Positions 1 to 9,711 of a stretch of DNA of 64,000 bases are shown piece after piece. The notes beneath the pieces were generated by a model. It saw nothing but the letters and a program-made list of their open reading frames with translations. It was not told where the DNA came from and did no database searches. The stretch lies in contig NZ_JBBHJW010000012.1 in the NCBI RefSeq assembly GCF_037482845.1, positions 155,777-219,776 of the forward strand, given 5' to 3'. The first letter of the stretch is position 1. Every line of letters begins with the position of its first letter. The translations under genes and the position numbers were made by a program. The stretch comes from Paucibacter_B soli. GTDB lineage: Bacteria > Pseudomonadota > Gammaproteobacteria > Burkholderiales > Burkholderiaceae_C.

Positions 1-2162
1 GGGACCCGGTGGACCAGACCGTGCTGGCCAATGAGCAGGTGGTGGATGGCAAGGGCTGGCGCTCCGGCGCGGTGGTCGAGAAGCGCGAGATCCCGGGCTA
101 CTACCTCAACATCACCAAGTACGCCGACGAGCTGCTCTCGGCCGTGGCGAATCCCGAGGACAAGAGCTATCTGAGCGGCTGGCCCGAGCGCGTGCGCCTG
201 ATGCAGGAGAACTGGATCGGCAAGAGCGAGGGCGTGCGCTTCGCCTTCCCGCACGAGATCAAGGGCGCCGATGGCGCGCTGATCCAGGACGGCAAGCTCT
301 ACGTCTTCACCACCCGCGCCGACACCATCATGGGCGTGACCTTCTGCGCCGTGGCCCCCGAGCATCCGCTCGCCACCCATGCCGCAGCGTCTTCGCCCGA
401 GCTGGCCGCCTTCATCGAGGAATGCAAGCGCGGGGGCAGCACCGAGGCCGAGCTGGCCACGCAGGAAAAGAAGGGCCTGCGCACCGGCCTCACCGTCACC
501 CATCCGCTCACCGGCGCGCAGGTCGAGGTCTGGGTCGGCAACTATGTGCTGATGAGCTATGGCGACGGCGCCGTGATGGGCGTGCCCGCCCATGACGAGC
601 GCGATTTCGCCTTTGCCAAGAAGTACGGCATCGAGATCAAGCAGGTCATCGCCGTCGAGGGCGAGGCCTTCAGCCTGGACGCCTGGGCCGAATGGTATGG
701 CGACAAGCAAAAGGCCATCTGCGTGAATTCGGGCGTGCTGGACGGGCTCGCGCACAAGGCCGCCGTGTCCAAGGTGGCCGAGTTGGTCGGTGCCAAGGGC
801 CTGGGCGAGACGAAGACCACCTGGCGCCTGCGCGACTGGGGCATCAGCCGCCAGCGCTACTGGGGCACGCCCATCCCCATCATCCACTGCGACGACTGCG
901 GCCCGGCGCCCGTGCCCGCCAAGGACCTGCCGGTGGTGCTGCCCGAGGAATGCATCCCCGACGGCAGCGGCAATCCGCTCAACAAGCATGCCGGTTTCCT
1001 GAACGTTGGCTGCCCGAAATGCGGCAAGCCGGCCAAGCGCGAAACCGACACCATGGACACCTTTGTGGACTCGTCCTGGTACTTCATGCGCTATTGCGAT
1101 GCGCAGAACAGCGAGGCCATGGTCGGTGAGGGCTCGCAGTACTGGATGCCGATGGACCAGTACATCGGCGGCATTGAGCACGCCATCCTGCACCTGCTGT
1201 ACGCGCGCTTCTGGACCAAGGTGATGCGCGACCTCAAGCTCATCAACTTCGACGAACCCTTCAAGAACCTGCTCACCCAGGGCATGGTGCTGAAGGGCGC
1301 CTTCTCGCACAAGCCCGCCGACGCCGGCAAGAACTACTACTGGGAGCACGAGGTCAACGTGCAGACCAACGAGCATGGCCAGGTGATCGGCGGCACGCTC
1401 AAGACCGACGGCACGCCGCTCGAGTACGAGATGACGACGATGTCCAAGTCCAAGAACAATGGCGTGGACCCGCAGGAGCTGATCAACCAGTACGGCGCCG
1501 ACACCGCGCGCCTGTTCGTGATGTTCGCCTCGCCGCCCGAGCAGACGCTGGAGTGGAACGATGCCGGCGTGGAGGGTGCGCACCGCTTCCTCAAGCGCGT
1601 GTGGGGCTTCGGTGCCAAGCACCAGGCCGCCATCCAGGCCGCCGGCACTGATTTCTCCACGCTGAGCGGCGAGGGCAAGGCGCTGCGCCGCGAGGTGCAT
1701 ATGGTGCTCAAGCAGGTCAGCTACGACTACGAGCGCATGCAGTACAACACCGTGGTGTCGGGCGGCATGAAGCTGCTGAATGCGCTGGAGGGCTTCAAGG
1801 CCCAGGGCCAGGACGCCGCGGTGCGCGAGGGCTTCTCGGTGCTGCTGCGCGTGCTCTACCCGGCCTGCCCGCATATCGCCCACAGCCTGTGGCAGGAGCT
1901 CGGCTTTGCCGCCCAGCTGGGCGATCTGCTGGACGCGCCCTGGCCCACGGTGGACGAGGCCGCCCTGGTGCAGGACGAGATCGAGCTGATGCTGCAAGTC
2001 AACGGCAAGCTGCGCGGCGCCATCAAGGTGCCGGCCGCCGCCGACAAGGCCGCCATCGAGGCCACCGCCCTGGCCAGCGAGGACTTCGCCAAGTTCAGCG
2101 AAGGCAAGGCACCGAAGAAGGTCATCATCGTGCCGGGTCGCCTGGTCAATCTCGTCGTCTGA
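1..2162 (+). CDS. leuS: Leucyl-tRNA synthetase, 5'-truncated by the window edge
   Basis: Cytoplasmic class I aminoacyl-tRNA synthetase that charges tRNA-Leu. The reading frame is already open at base 3 (residues DPVDQTVLANEQV), so the gene starts upstream and the GTG at base 9 is not a real start. About 718 residues remain of a family length near 870; the HIGH box is lost. Still present are the CP1 editing domain with its Thr-rich motif (TTRADTIMGVTF, near base 310) and the editing Asp region (GDGAVMGVPAHDERDF), the catalytic segments DWGISRQRYWG and DTMDTFVDSSWYF, the KMSKS-type loop MSKSK near base 1440, and the C-terminal VNGKLRG signature. The stop overlaps the lptE start by one base (TGATG), so the two are probably translationally coupled. 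Confidence 0.97.
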   Translation, partial: DPVDQTVLANEQVVDGKGWRSGAVVEKREIPGYYLNITKYADELLSAVANPEDKSYLSGWPERVRLMQENWIGKSEGVRFAFPHEIKGADGALIQDGKLYVFTTRADTIMGVTFCAVAPEHPLATHAAASSPELAAFIEECKRGGSTEAELATQEKKGLRTGLTVTHPLTGAQVEVWVGNYVLMSYGDGAVMGVPAHDERDFAFAKKYGIEIKQVIAVEGEAFSLDAWAEWYGDKQKAICVNSGVLDGLAHKAAVSKVAELVGAKGLGETKTTWRLRDWGISRQRYWGTPIPIIHCDDCGPAPVPAKDLPVVLPEECIPDGSGNPLNKHAGFLNVGCPKCGKPAKRETDTMDTFVDSSWYFMRYCDAQNSEAMVGEGSQYWMPMDQYIGGIEHAILHLLYARFWTKVMRDLKLINFDEPFKNLLTQGMVLKGAFSHKPADAGKNYYWEHEVNVQTNEHGQVIGGTLKTDGTPLEYEMTTMSKSKNNGVDPQELINQYGADTARLFVMFASPPEQTLEWNDAGVEGAHRFLKRVWGFGAKHQAAIQAAGTDFSTLSGEGKALRREVHMVLKQVSYDYERMQYNTVVSGGMKLLNALEGFKAQGQDAAVREGFSVLLRVLYPACPHIAHSLWQELGFAAQLGDLLDAPWPTVDEAALVQDEIELMLQVNGKLRGAIKVPAAADKAAIEATALASEDFAKFSEGKAPKKVIIVPGRLVNLVV

Positions 2163-2656
2163 TGGCCTTCAACCGCCGCCTCTTGCTGCTGAGCGCCGTG
2201 GCCCTGACGGGCTGCGGCTTCGAGCTGCGCCGCGAGCCCGAGCTGCAGTTCCGCAGCCTGGCGCTGCAGGGCTTCAAGCCCGGCTCGCCCTTGGCGGCCG
2301 AGCTCAAGCGCCAGCTGGCGCGCACCCCCGTGCAGTTGCTGGAAGACCCCAACAAGGCCGAGCTGGTGCTGGAGGCCAAGCGCGACGAGCGCAGCAAGAA
2401 CGCGGTGGTGTCCACCAGCGCCGGTCAGGTGCGCGAATGGCAGCTCAAGCTGAATGTGGACTTCCTGATCCGCACGCCCGGTAACGACATCCTCTTGCCG
2501 CGCACCGAGCTGCGCATCCTGCGCGACATGAACTACACCGAGAGCCAGGCCCTGGCCAAGGAGCAGGAAGAGGCCTCGCTGTACCGCGCCATGCAATCCG
2601 AGGCGGTGGCCCTGCTGATGCGGCGCCTGGCCGCCGTGCGCCTTCCGATCAATTGA
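2162..2656 (+). CDS. lptE: LPS-assembly lipoprotein LptE
   Basis: Outer-membrane lipoprotein that plugs the LptD barrel and helps insert lipopolysaccharide into the outer leaflet. The 164-residue product starts with a type II signal peptide (MAFNRRLLLLSAVALTGC; lipidated Cys 18), followed by the usual LptE pattern: GFELR after the Cys, a middle section on a tetra-strand/two-helix plan, and a C-terminal stretch rich in Ala/Leu/Arg. The ATG at 2162 overlaps the leuS TGA. The leuS-lptE-holA order is the conserved proteobacterial arrangement and supports the call. Its partner lptD lies about 29 kb away in this window. Confidence 0.93.
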   Translation: MAFNRRLLLLSAVALTGCGFELRREPELQFRSLALQGFKPGSPLAAELKRQLARTPVQLLEDPNKAELVLEAKRDERSKNAVVSTSAGQVREWQLKLNVDFLIRTPGNDILLPRTELRILRDMNYTESQALAKEQEEASLYRAMQSEAVALLMRRLAAVRLPIN

Positions 2657-2668
2657 ACAGGTAGGCTG

Positions 2669-3742
2669 ATGCAGATCCGCGCCGAGGGCCTGGCCGCCCA
2701 GCTCGCCAAGGGGCTCAAGCCCATCTACACCGTGCATGGCGACGAGCCCCTGCTGGCGCAGGAGGCGGCCGACACCATACGCGCCGCGGCGCGTGCGCAG
2801 GGCTATGGCGAGCGCAAGGTCTTCATCGTCTCGGGTGCGTACTTCGACTGGGGCCCGGTGCTGGGCGCGGCCCAGGCCATGAGCCTGTTCGCCGAGCGCC
2901 AGTTCATCGAGATCCGCATCCCCTCGGGCAAGCCAGGCAAGGAGGGCTCGGAGGCCTTGCAGCGCTATTGCGAGCGCCTGCCCGAGGATGTGGTCACGCT
3001 CGTGACCCTGCCGCGCCTGGACAAGACGCAACTGAGCAGCGCCTGGTTCACCGCCCTGGACGGCGCCGGCGTCACCCTCAAGGTCGAGCCGGTGGAGCGC
3101 CGCGCCCTGCCGCAGTGGATCGCCCAGCGCCTGGCCGCGCAGGGCCAGCGCGTCGGCGAGGGCGAAGAGGGCCAGCGCGCCCTGGCCTTCTTCGCCGACC
3201 GGGTGGAGGGCAATCTGCTCGCCGCCCACCAGGAGCTGCAAAAGCTTGCCCTGCTCTATCCGCCCGGCGAGATCGCGCTGGCGCAGATCGAGTCGGCGGT
3301 GCTGAACGTGGCGCGCTACGACGTCTTCAAGCTCAGCGAGGCGGTGCTGGCCGGCCAGGTGCCGCGCGTGCTGCGCATGCTGGAGGGCCTGGAGGCCGAG
3401 GGCGAGGCCGCGGTGCTGGTGCACTGGACCCTGGCCGAGGATGTGCGCGCGCTCAAGAAGGTGCGCGATGCGCTGGACGCCGGCAAGCCCCTGCCGCTGG
3501 CGCTGCGCGAAGCGCGCGTCTGGGGCAACAAGGAACGGCTTTTCGAGCGCATTGCGCCGGGCCTGAGCGATCACAATCTGGCCAGCCTGGTGGCGGCGGC
3601 ACAGATCTGTGACGGCATCGTCAAGGGCCTGCGCCACCCCGAATGGCCGCTGGACGCCTGGGGTGCGCTGCGCCGCCTGGCCCTGATGCTGGTCGAGGCG
3701 ACCCAGGCACGCGGCGGCGTCAAGCTGGCCTTGCGGTCCTGA
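2669..3742 (+). CDS. holA: DNA polymerase III subunit delta
   Basis: Delta subunit of the clamp loader; it opens the beta sliding clamp at the replication fork. The 357-residue length is normal for the family. The N-terminal AAA+-like fold (about residues 15-140) carries the typical GDEPLL segment and FIEIRIPSGKPG. The middle contains the VEGNLLAAHQELQKLALL motif and the C-terminal collar domain includes KQ-like helices ending near residue 340. It begins 12 bases after lptE and is the third gene of the leuS-lptE-holA cluster. The ATG at 2669 is preceded by an AGGT-type ribosome site. No terminator is evident in the 74 bases before the next gene. Confidence 0.95.
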   Translation: MQIRAEGLAAQLAKGLKPIYTVHGDEPLLAQEAADTIRAAARAQGYGERKVFIVSGAYFDWGPVLGAAQAMSLFAERQFIEIRIPSGKPGKEGSEALQRYCERLPEDVVTLVTLPRLDKTQLSSAWFTALDGAGVTLKVEPVERRALPQWIAQRLAAQGQRVGEGEEGQRALAFFADRVEGNLLAAHQELQKLALLYPPGEIALAQIESAVLNVARYDVFKLSEAVLAGQVPRVLRMLEGLEAEGEAAVLVHWTLAEDVRALKKVRDALDAGKPLPLALREARVWGNKERLFERIAPGLSDHNLASLVAAAQICDGIVKGLRHPEWPLDAWGALRRLALMLVEATQARGGVKLALRS

Positions 3743-3816
3743 CAGCTTCGCCCCGCTGCCACGGCGGCCGAAATCGCGTTATGGTCTGGGCTGCAAAGCC
3801 GGGAAGAAAGCTCATC

Positions 3817-4416
3817 ATGACAATGCTGCTGCCCTTATCACGCAGTGGGCTGGCCTGTTTGACGATGGCGGCGGCCGCCGCGCAGGCCGTGCCATGGACG
3901 GTGGAAGTACGCAATGCCGCCGGCCAGCCGCTGGCGAATGCGGCGGTGGCGGTGGAACTGAAGGGTCAGCCCAGCAAGGCCGGCCCCGGCGCCAGGGCCG
4001 AGATGGCGCAGCGCGAGCGCCAGTTCCAGCCCGCGCTGCTGGTGGTGCAGACCGGCACGCCGGTGAGCTTCCCGAACTTCGACACCGTGCGCCACCATGT
4101 CTATTCCTTCTCGGCCACCAAGAAGTTCGACCTCAAGCTCTACTCGGGCACGCCGGCCGAGCCGGTGCTGTTCGACAAGCCCGGCGTCGCCGCGCTGGGC
4201 TGCAATATCCACGACCGCATGAGCGCCCACATCGTGGTGGTGGACACGCCGCTATTCGGCAAGACCGATGCCCAGGGCCTGCTGACGCTGGACCTGCCCG
4301 TCGGCGAGCACCGCCTGCTGGTCTGGCATGCCAGCCTGCCGATGCCGCAGTTGCAGGCCCAGACCCTGCAGGTCGGCAACAGCGCCGGCCACACCACGCT
4401 GAGCCTGCAGCCCTGA
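3817..4416 (+). CDS. Periplasmic cupredoxin-like protein (annotated 'methylamine utilization protein' in relatives)
   Basis: Small exported protein of 199 residues with a signal peptide ending near AQA (residue 24). The body looks like a plastocyanin-type beta barrel: PNFDTVRHHVYSFS gives His 93/94, and GCNIHDRMSAH gives Cys 129, His 132 and Met 135, the spacing of a type I copper site. A C-terminal beta-sandwich segment (residues 140-199) follows. The start at 3817 is chosen because GAAAG precedes it and it begins a clean signal peptide; longer in-frame starts do not. It lies 10 bases ahead of a membrane GGDEF-EAL protein and probably forms an operon with it, suggesting a periplasmic copper or redox input to c-di-GMP signalling. 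Copper binding is inferred from ligands only. Confidence 0.72.
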   Translation: MTMLLPLSRSGLACLTMAAAAAQAVPWTVEVRNAAGQPLANAAVAVELKGQPSKAGPGARAEMAQRERQFQPALLVVQTGTPVSFPNFDTVRHHVYSFSATKKFDLKLYSGTPAEPVLFDKPGVAALGCNIHDRMSAHIVVVDTPLFGKTDAQGLLTLDLPVGEHRLLVWHASLPMPQLQAQTLQVGNSAGHTTLSLQP

Positions 4417-4426
4417 GCCGTCGCCC

Positions 4427-6826
4427 ATGAGCCTGCCGGACTTCCTCAACCTGAAGCGCCTGGAGGGCCGTATCGTCGGCCTCTTTCTGGTGCTGTTGCT
4501 GGTGGTGCAGATCGCCAGCCTCGCGCTCATCACCCGGAGCATAGACAGCAACGCGAACGCATCCATCAGCCAGGAACTGGCCACCGGTGCGCGCGTGCTG
4601 CAGCGCCTGCTGGTGCAGGACGCCCAGCAGCGCCTGGACGCGGCGCGCCTGCTGGAGGCCGACTATGGCTTCAGCCAGGTGCTGGGCGATGGCCTGAACA
4701 CCGAGGAAGACCGCGAGACCCTGAAGAGCGCACTCGTCAGTCATGGCGAACGCGTCAAGGCCAACCTGGTGGCCTATGCCGACCCGAGCTACCGGCTCGT
4801 CACCGCCACCACCGAGCAGGCCGCGCCCTTCATCAAGCTGCTGCCCACGCTGGCCGGCGGCGGTGCCAAGTCCAAGTCGCCCAATCTGACCGTCGTCGAC
4901 GGCAAGGCCTACCAGGTGGTGACCGTGCCGGTGCGTGCCGCCGGCCTGGGGGGCTGGGTGCTGATGGCCTTCGAGCTCGACCGGACCGAGCTGCTGGAGC
5001 TGCAAAACCTCTCCAGGCTGCAGGCGGTGCTGCTGCTGCGCGGGCCCGCCAGCCCCTGGCAGGCCCTCGCCTCGGTGCTGGACGAAGCCGCCACGCGCAC
5101 CGTGGCCGGCCAGGTGCCGCAGGGCGAGCGCGAGTTCCCGCTCACGCTGGGTGCGGAGCGCTGGCGCGGCCTCTACCTGAAGCTGCACGAGCAAGACGGT
5201 CAGCAGCTCGGCGCGGTGCTGCTGCGCTCCTTCGACGAGGCCGTGGCGCCCTATCGCCGGCTGCAGCTGACCCTGCTGGGCCTGAGCGCGCTGGGCGTGC
5301 TGGTGTTCGCGGGCGGCAGCGTTCTCACCGCCAGGCGCATCAGCGGGCCGGTGAGGGCGCTCTCCGAATCGGCGGAGCGGCTCGGCCAGGGCGACTACAC
5401 CACGCCGGTGGCACGCACCTCCAGCGACGAGATCGGCGACCTGGCGCAGGCCTTCGAGGGCATGCGCATCGGCATCCGCGAGCGCGAGCAGCAGGTACAC
5501 CGTCTGGCCTTCTGGGACACCCTCACCGGCCTGCCCAACCGCGAACAGTTCAGCCAGCAGCTGCAGGCCAGGCTGAGCCAGAGCGAGGCCCCCTGCGCGC
5601 TGCTGATGCTGGATCTGGACCGCTTCAAGCATGTCAACGACGTGCTGGGCCACCGCTTCGGCGACGAGCTGCTGCGCGGCCTGGCCGAGCGCCTGCGCCA
5701 ATTGATGAAGGACCAGAGCCATCTGCTGGCGCGCCTGGGCGGCGACGAGTTCGTGCTGATGCTGGAGGGCGCGGGCGAGGAAGAGGCGTTGGAGGCGGCG
5801 CGCCGCATCCATCGCGATTTCGAGCGCCCGCTGCACATCGAGGACCAGACCGTGGACCTCAGCGCCGGCATCGGCATCGCGCTCTACCCCGAGCAGGGGC
5901 GCGCGGTGAGCCTGCTGCTGGCACGCGCCGAACTCGCCATGTACGCGGCCAAGCGCAAGCAGGCGGGCAGCCAGGTCTATGCGCCCGAGCTCGACGCCGG
6001 CAGCCAGGAATCGCTCTCGCTGCTGGGCGAGCTGCGGCATGCGGTCGAGGCCAACGAGCTGCGCCTGTTCCTGCAGCCCAAGGTGGACCTGCGCACCGGC
6101 GCCGTCATCAGCGCCGAGGCGCTGGTGCGCTGGGAGCATCCGCAGCGCGGCCTGGTGCCGCCGATGCAGTTCATCCCCTTTGCCGAACAGACCGGCTTCA
6201 TCCGCGCGCTCACCACCTGGGTGCTGGAGGCCTCGGTGCAGGCCTGGGCGCGTGCCGAGGCCCGGGGTCAGGCCTTGCGCATCAGCGTCAACCTCAGCAC
6301 CCGCGACCTGCTGGACCAGGACCTGCCGCTCAAGATCGCCGCGGTGCTGCAGCAGCACCGCGCGCCGCCGCAGGCGCTGTGCCTGGAGATCACCGAGAGC
6401 GCCATCATGGACGACCCGACGCGCGCCATGATGACGCTGGAACAGCTCAGCGCGATGGGTTTCAAGCTCTCGATCGACGACTTCGGCACCGGCTATTCAT
6501 CGCTCGCCTATCTGAAGCGTCTGCCGGTCGACGAGCTGAAGATCGACAAGAGCTTTGTGATGGCGATGGAGCGCGAGCTCGACGATGCCAAGATCGTGCG
6601 CTCGACCATTGAGCTGGCACACAACCTCGGGCTCTCGGTGGTGGCCGAGGGCCTGGAAACCGCCAAGACCTGGAAGCTGCTGGCCACCCTGGGCTGCGAC
6701 GAGGGCCAGGGCTATTACATCAGCCGCCCCATGCCCGAGGCGGAGTTCGCGCGCTGGCTGGCGCAATGGCAGCCCCCCGATCTGGGCGAGGATGCGCCGG
6801 ATACGGTGCTGGCTGGGCTGCGCTGA
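4427..6826 (+). CDS. Membrane-bound dCACHE-HAMP-GGDEF-EAL cyclic-di-GMP enzyme
   Basis: Bifunctional-looking c-di-GMP protein of 799 residues. A transmembrane helix at about residues 17-37 and another near 283-305 bracket a periplasmic sensor domain of double-CACHE type. A HAMP segment follows, then a GGDEF domain with intact RLGGDEF (438-442) and an EAL domain starting EALVRWEH (564). Phosphodiesterase residues look complete: NLS, LEITES, DDFGTGYSSL, KIDKSF, VAEGLE and the GQGYYISRP end. Both synthesis and hydrolysis are therefore possible; the balance cannot be read from sequence. It follows the cupredoxin-like gene by 10 bases, so that protein may present a ligand or redox state to the CACHE domain. 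It ends 10 bases before the convergent kinase gene, with no visible terminator. Confidence 0.9.
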   Translation: MSLPDFLNLKRLEGRIVGLFLVLLLVVQIASLALITRSIDSNANASISQELATGARVLQRLLVQDAQQRLDAARLLEADYGFSQVLGDGLNTEEDRETLKSALVSHGERVKANLVAYADPSYRLVTATTEQAAPFIKLLPTLAGGGAKSKSPNLTVVDGKAYQVVTVPVRAAGLGGWVLMAFELDRTELLELQNLSRLQAVLLLRGPASPWQALASVLDEAATRTVAGQVPQGEREFPLTLGAERWRGLYLKLHEQDGQQLGAVLLRSFDEAVAPYRRLQLTLLGLSALGVLVFAGGSVLTARRISGPVRALSESAERLGQGDYTTPVARTSSDEIGDLAQAFEGMRIGIREREQQVHRLAFWDTLTGLPNREQFSQQLQARLSQSEAPCALLMLDLDRFKHVNDVLGHRFGDELLRGLAERLRQLMKDQSHLLARLGGDEFVLMLEGAGEEEALEAARRIHRDFERPLHIEDQTVDLSAGIGIALYPEQGRAVSLLLARAELAMYAAKRKQAGSQVYAPELDAGSQESLSLLGELRHAVEANELRLFLQPKVDLRTGAVISAEALVRWEHPQRGLVPPMQFIPFAEQTGFIRALTTWVLEASVQAWARAEARGQALRISVNLSTRDLLDQDLPLKIAAVLQQHRAPPQALCLEITESAIMDDPTRAMMTLEQLSAMGFKLSIDDFGTGYSSLAYLKRLPVDELKIDKSFVMAMERELDDAKIVRSTIELAHNLGLSVVAEGLETAKTWKLLATLGCDEGQGYYISRPMPEAEFARWLAQWQPPDLGEDAPDTVLAGLR

Positions 6827-6836
6827 GGTCCAGCCG

Positions 6837-9587
6837 TCAGGGCGCGCGCAGCGGCAGCTCCAGCGTGAAGCGGCTGCCCTGGCCGGGCGCGCTGCTGACG
6901 CTCAACTGCCCGCCCAGCAGGCTCTCGACGATGTTGTGCGCGATGCTCAGGCCCAGGCCGCTGCCCCCCTGGCCGAAGCGGGTGGTGAAGAAGGGCTCGA
7001 AGACGCGGCGGCGCACCGTCTCGCTCATGCCCACGCCGTCGTCGCTCACGCTCAGGCTCAGGCGCTCGCCCGCCAACCCATGCAGTTCCAGCGTTAGCGT
7101 GCCGCCGCTGCGGCCGGCAAAGGCATGGGTGAGCGCATTGCTCATCAATATCACCAGCACCTGGCCCAGCGCGCCCGGATAGGCGTCCAGCTGCAGCGCC
7201 GTGTCCAGCTGCAGATGCAGGCCGATGCCGGCCTGGCGCAGCGCCATGCCCAGGGTCTGGGCGCATTGCTCGCAGACCTCGGCAACGCGGAAGGCGCGGC
7301 GCTGCTCGGCGCTGCGGTCCACCGCCACCTGCTTGAAGCTGCTGACCAGGGAGCCGGCGCCCTGCATGCTGCGCTCGATCACCTCCAGCCCTTCGCGCGC
7401 CTGCTGCAGATAACCCTGCAGCTCGGCGCGACGCATCGCCTGGGGATGCTGCTCCACGCGCTCGGCGAGCGCGCGCGTGGCTGCCAGCACGGTCGAGGCC
7501 ACCAGCAGGCTGTTGCCGATCGGCGTGTTGAGCTCATGCGCCACCCCCGCCACCATCGCGCCCAAGGCTGCCAGCCTCTCCTGCGCCATCAGCTGCTGCT
7601 GCAGCGCGCCCAGGCGCTGGTAGGCACGCGCGTTCTCTAGCGCGATGGCGCCATAGGAGCACAGCATGCGCAGGATCAGCTGCTCGCGTTCGCCATAGGC
7701 GGCGGCGCGCTCCGACTGCACCGTCATCACGCCCAGCATGCGCTCGCTCAGGCGCAGCGGCACGAACATCATGCTCAGCATCGGGCGCGTGCCCGGCACC
7801 TCGCTGTGCGGATCGGCCAGTTCGCTGGCGCCCAGCACGAACTCGCGGCGCTCGCGCAGCGCCCGCGCGCAATAGCTCGTGGGGCTGTCCAGCGCGATCG
7901 GCGGGTCGACGAAGGCCTGGCCGGCCTCCATGCCGAAGCTGCACACCAGCTGCCCGCCGGCCTCGTCCAGGGTGTAGATGGCCACGCTCTGCGCATCCAG
8001 CATGGTGTGCACCAGACGCTCCAGCGCCTCGAAGATGCGCTCGGCCTGCAGCTCGGTGGTGATCTCCTGGCTGATGCTGCTCAGGTGCAGCAGCAGTTCG
8101 TGATTGCGGCGCAGATGCTCATGCTCGACGCGCGCACGCTCCATCTGGTGTTGGGCGCGCAGGCCGGTCATGCGGCGCGTCGCCTCTTCGCTGAAATGGC
8201 GCTGGCGGTTCGCGCTCGCCTGATAGGCCAGCGCATAGGCACGCTCGAACCTGCCCTGCGCGGCCTGCGCCGCCGAGGCCGCTTCCAGCAGGGCCGCCTG
8301 CGGCCGGTAGGCCGGCAGCGTGGCGGCCAGCGCCAGCGCCTGCTCGTACCAGCCCAGCGCCTGCGGCCCATGCGGATCGAGCGCCAGCGCGATATCGGCC
8401 TGGGCCCACAGGGCCTCGATCTCGTAATTGCGATTGAACTGGGTGCGCGCCCGGCTCAGCGTCTGCTGGATGCCGGCGGCCGCCTCGGCCACGCGGCCCA
8501 GGCCCAGCAGCGCGCGCGCGCGGCCGATGCCGGCAATCACGCGCAGATCGGCCGCCGCCGCGCTGGGCAGGCTGGCCATCTCGTCGTAGGTGGCCAGCGC
8601 TTCGACGAAGCGGCCCGCGTCCAACTCGACGCGCGCCAGCATATTCAGCCGCACCGCCTGGGCGCGGCCCAAGGGCAGCGGGCGCAGCACCTGCTGAGCC
8701 TCCAGCAGGGCCTCGCGCGCCGCGTCCAGCTGACCGAGATGGCGCAGCACATCACCCACATGCATCAGGCAACCGCCCACCAGCGCGGGCCAGCCGGCCG
8801 CCCGCGCCAGTTCCAGCCCGCGCTGCAGCCAGCTCAGCGCGGTCTCGTAATCGGCCATATTGCCGTAGTTGAAACCGAGGTTGCTGGCCAGGGCGATGGC
8901 GCGCTGCTGCTGGCCCGATGCGAGTGCGGCCTCGAAGGCCGCGCCGAAGCTGGCGATGCAGGCCTCGTAGTCGGCGCGCAATGCCGCCAGCACGCCGCGG
9001 AAATCGGCCACCACGGCGCGCGCCGCCGGCGCCAGCACGTCCAGCTCGGTGGGCAGCTGGGCGCCCCATTCCTGCTCGGCCTTTACATTGTCCTGAAAGG
9101 CGCTGCTGCGGCCCAGCTCGGCGCGGAACATCAGCAGGCGCAAGGCATCGCCGGCCTGCTCGGCGGCCGCGATGGCCGCCAGCAACTGGCGCTGCTCGCC
9201 GGCAAAGTCGCCGCGCAGGGCCGCCAGACGCTGGGCCAGCCAGGCCGCGTCCGCCTGCGCGCACCGATCGCCCAGGCGCAGCGCCTCGGCTTCGATGGTG
9301 GCCAGCAGCGGCTCCACCTGTTCCAGCTGGGCATGGAGCAGCGCCGCCTCGGCGCGCACCAGCTGCAGACGCAGGCGCAGGCAGGCACGCTCGGGCTCGG
9401 GCAGCGCTGCGGACTGGGCCTCCAAGGCCTCGGCCATCGCCAATGCGCGTGGCATGTCGCGCTGGCGCAGAGCCCAGGCCACGAACAGCTGCAACTGGGC
9501 GTCCTGCGGCGCCGCGCGCAGGCGCTCCTCACCCTGCTCCAATGCGGGCTGGCTGGGAAACAGTTCCAGGGCCGCACAGGATTGCAT
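6837..9587 (-). CDS. Soluble TPR-GAF sensor histidine kinase (downstream paralogue)
   Basis: Protein of 916 residues with no signal peptide or membrane helix, so probably cytoplasmic. Residues 1-440 are Ala/Leu-rich helical repeats of TPR type; 450-510 a probable coiled coil; about 510-665 a GAF domain; the H-box AGVAHELNTPIGN puts the phospho-accepting His near 682; the ATP-binding domain (NALTHAF, DDGVGM, GGSGLGLSIAHN) runs to the end. The HELNTPIGN box marks a family whose kinases are often followed by EAL or receiver outputs, but no receiver is attached or adjacent. It is a tandem duplicate of the next upstream gene. The 124-base gap between them is the only sizeable spacer in this minus-strand series. 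Confidence 0.85.
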   Translation of the reverse strand: MQSCAALELFPSQPALEQGEERLRAAPQDAQLQLFVAWALRQRDMPRALAMAEALEAQSAALPEPERACLRLRLQLVRAEAALLHAQLEQVEPLLATIEAEALRLGDRCAQADAAWLAQRLAALRGDFAGEQRQLLAAIAAAEQAGDALRLLMFRAELGRSSAFQDNVKAEQEWGAQLPTELDVLAPAARAVVADFRGVLAALRADYEACIASFGAAFEAALASGQQQRAIALASNLGFNYGNMADYETALSWLQRGLELARAAGWPALVGGCLMHVGDVLRHLGQLDAAREALLEAQQVLRPLPLGRAQAVRLNMLARVELDAGRFVEALATYDEMASLPSAAAADLRVIAGIGRARALLGLGRVAEAAAGIQQTLSRARTQFNRNYEIEALWAQADIALALDPHGPQALGWYEQALALAATLPAYRPQAALLEAASAAQAAQGRFERAYALAYQASANRQRHFSEEATRRMTGLRAQHQMERARVEHEHLRRNHELLLHLSSISQEITTELQAERIFEALERLVHTMLDAQSVAIYTLDEAGGQLVCSFGMEAGQAFVDPPIALDSPTSYCARALRERREFVLGASELADPHSEVPGTRPMLSMMFVPLRLSERMLGVMTVQSERAAAYGEREQLILRMLCSYGAIALENARAYQRLGALQQQLMAQERLAALGAMVAGVAHELNTPIGNSLLVASTVLAATRALAERVEQHPQAMRRAELQGYLQQAREGLEVIERSMQGAGSLVSSFKQVAVDRSAEQRRAFRVAEVCEQCAQTLGMALRQAGIGLHLQLDTALQLDAYPGALGQVLVILMSNALTHAFAGRSGGTLTLELHGLAGERLSLSVSDDGVGMSETVRRRVFEPFFTTRFGQGGSGLGLSIAHNIVESLLGGQLSVSSAPGQGSRFTLELPLRAP

Positions 9588-9711
9588 GCCAATGCTCTAG
9601 GGCCAACGACAGCGCCAGACTACTGCAAGCGGGCAACCCTGCCTACCGCAGATGGCTTGCTGCGCCCGCAGCGAGCGCGAGGATGTCACACCATAAGCAC
9701 AATCGCAGTGC

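Noticed and set aside
1856..3637. 593-codon open frame on the minus strand opposite leuS-lptE-holA
   Set aside because: It is antisense to three clearly recognised genes, its product is Gln/Ala/Leu/His-rich without any family motif, and such frames are expected from high-G+C codon bias.
4133..6358. 741-codon open frame opposite the GGDEF-EAL gene
   Set aside because: It is a codon-bias shadow of the GGDEF-EAL gene, with low-complexity composition and no domain.
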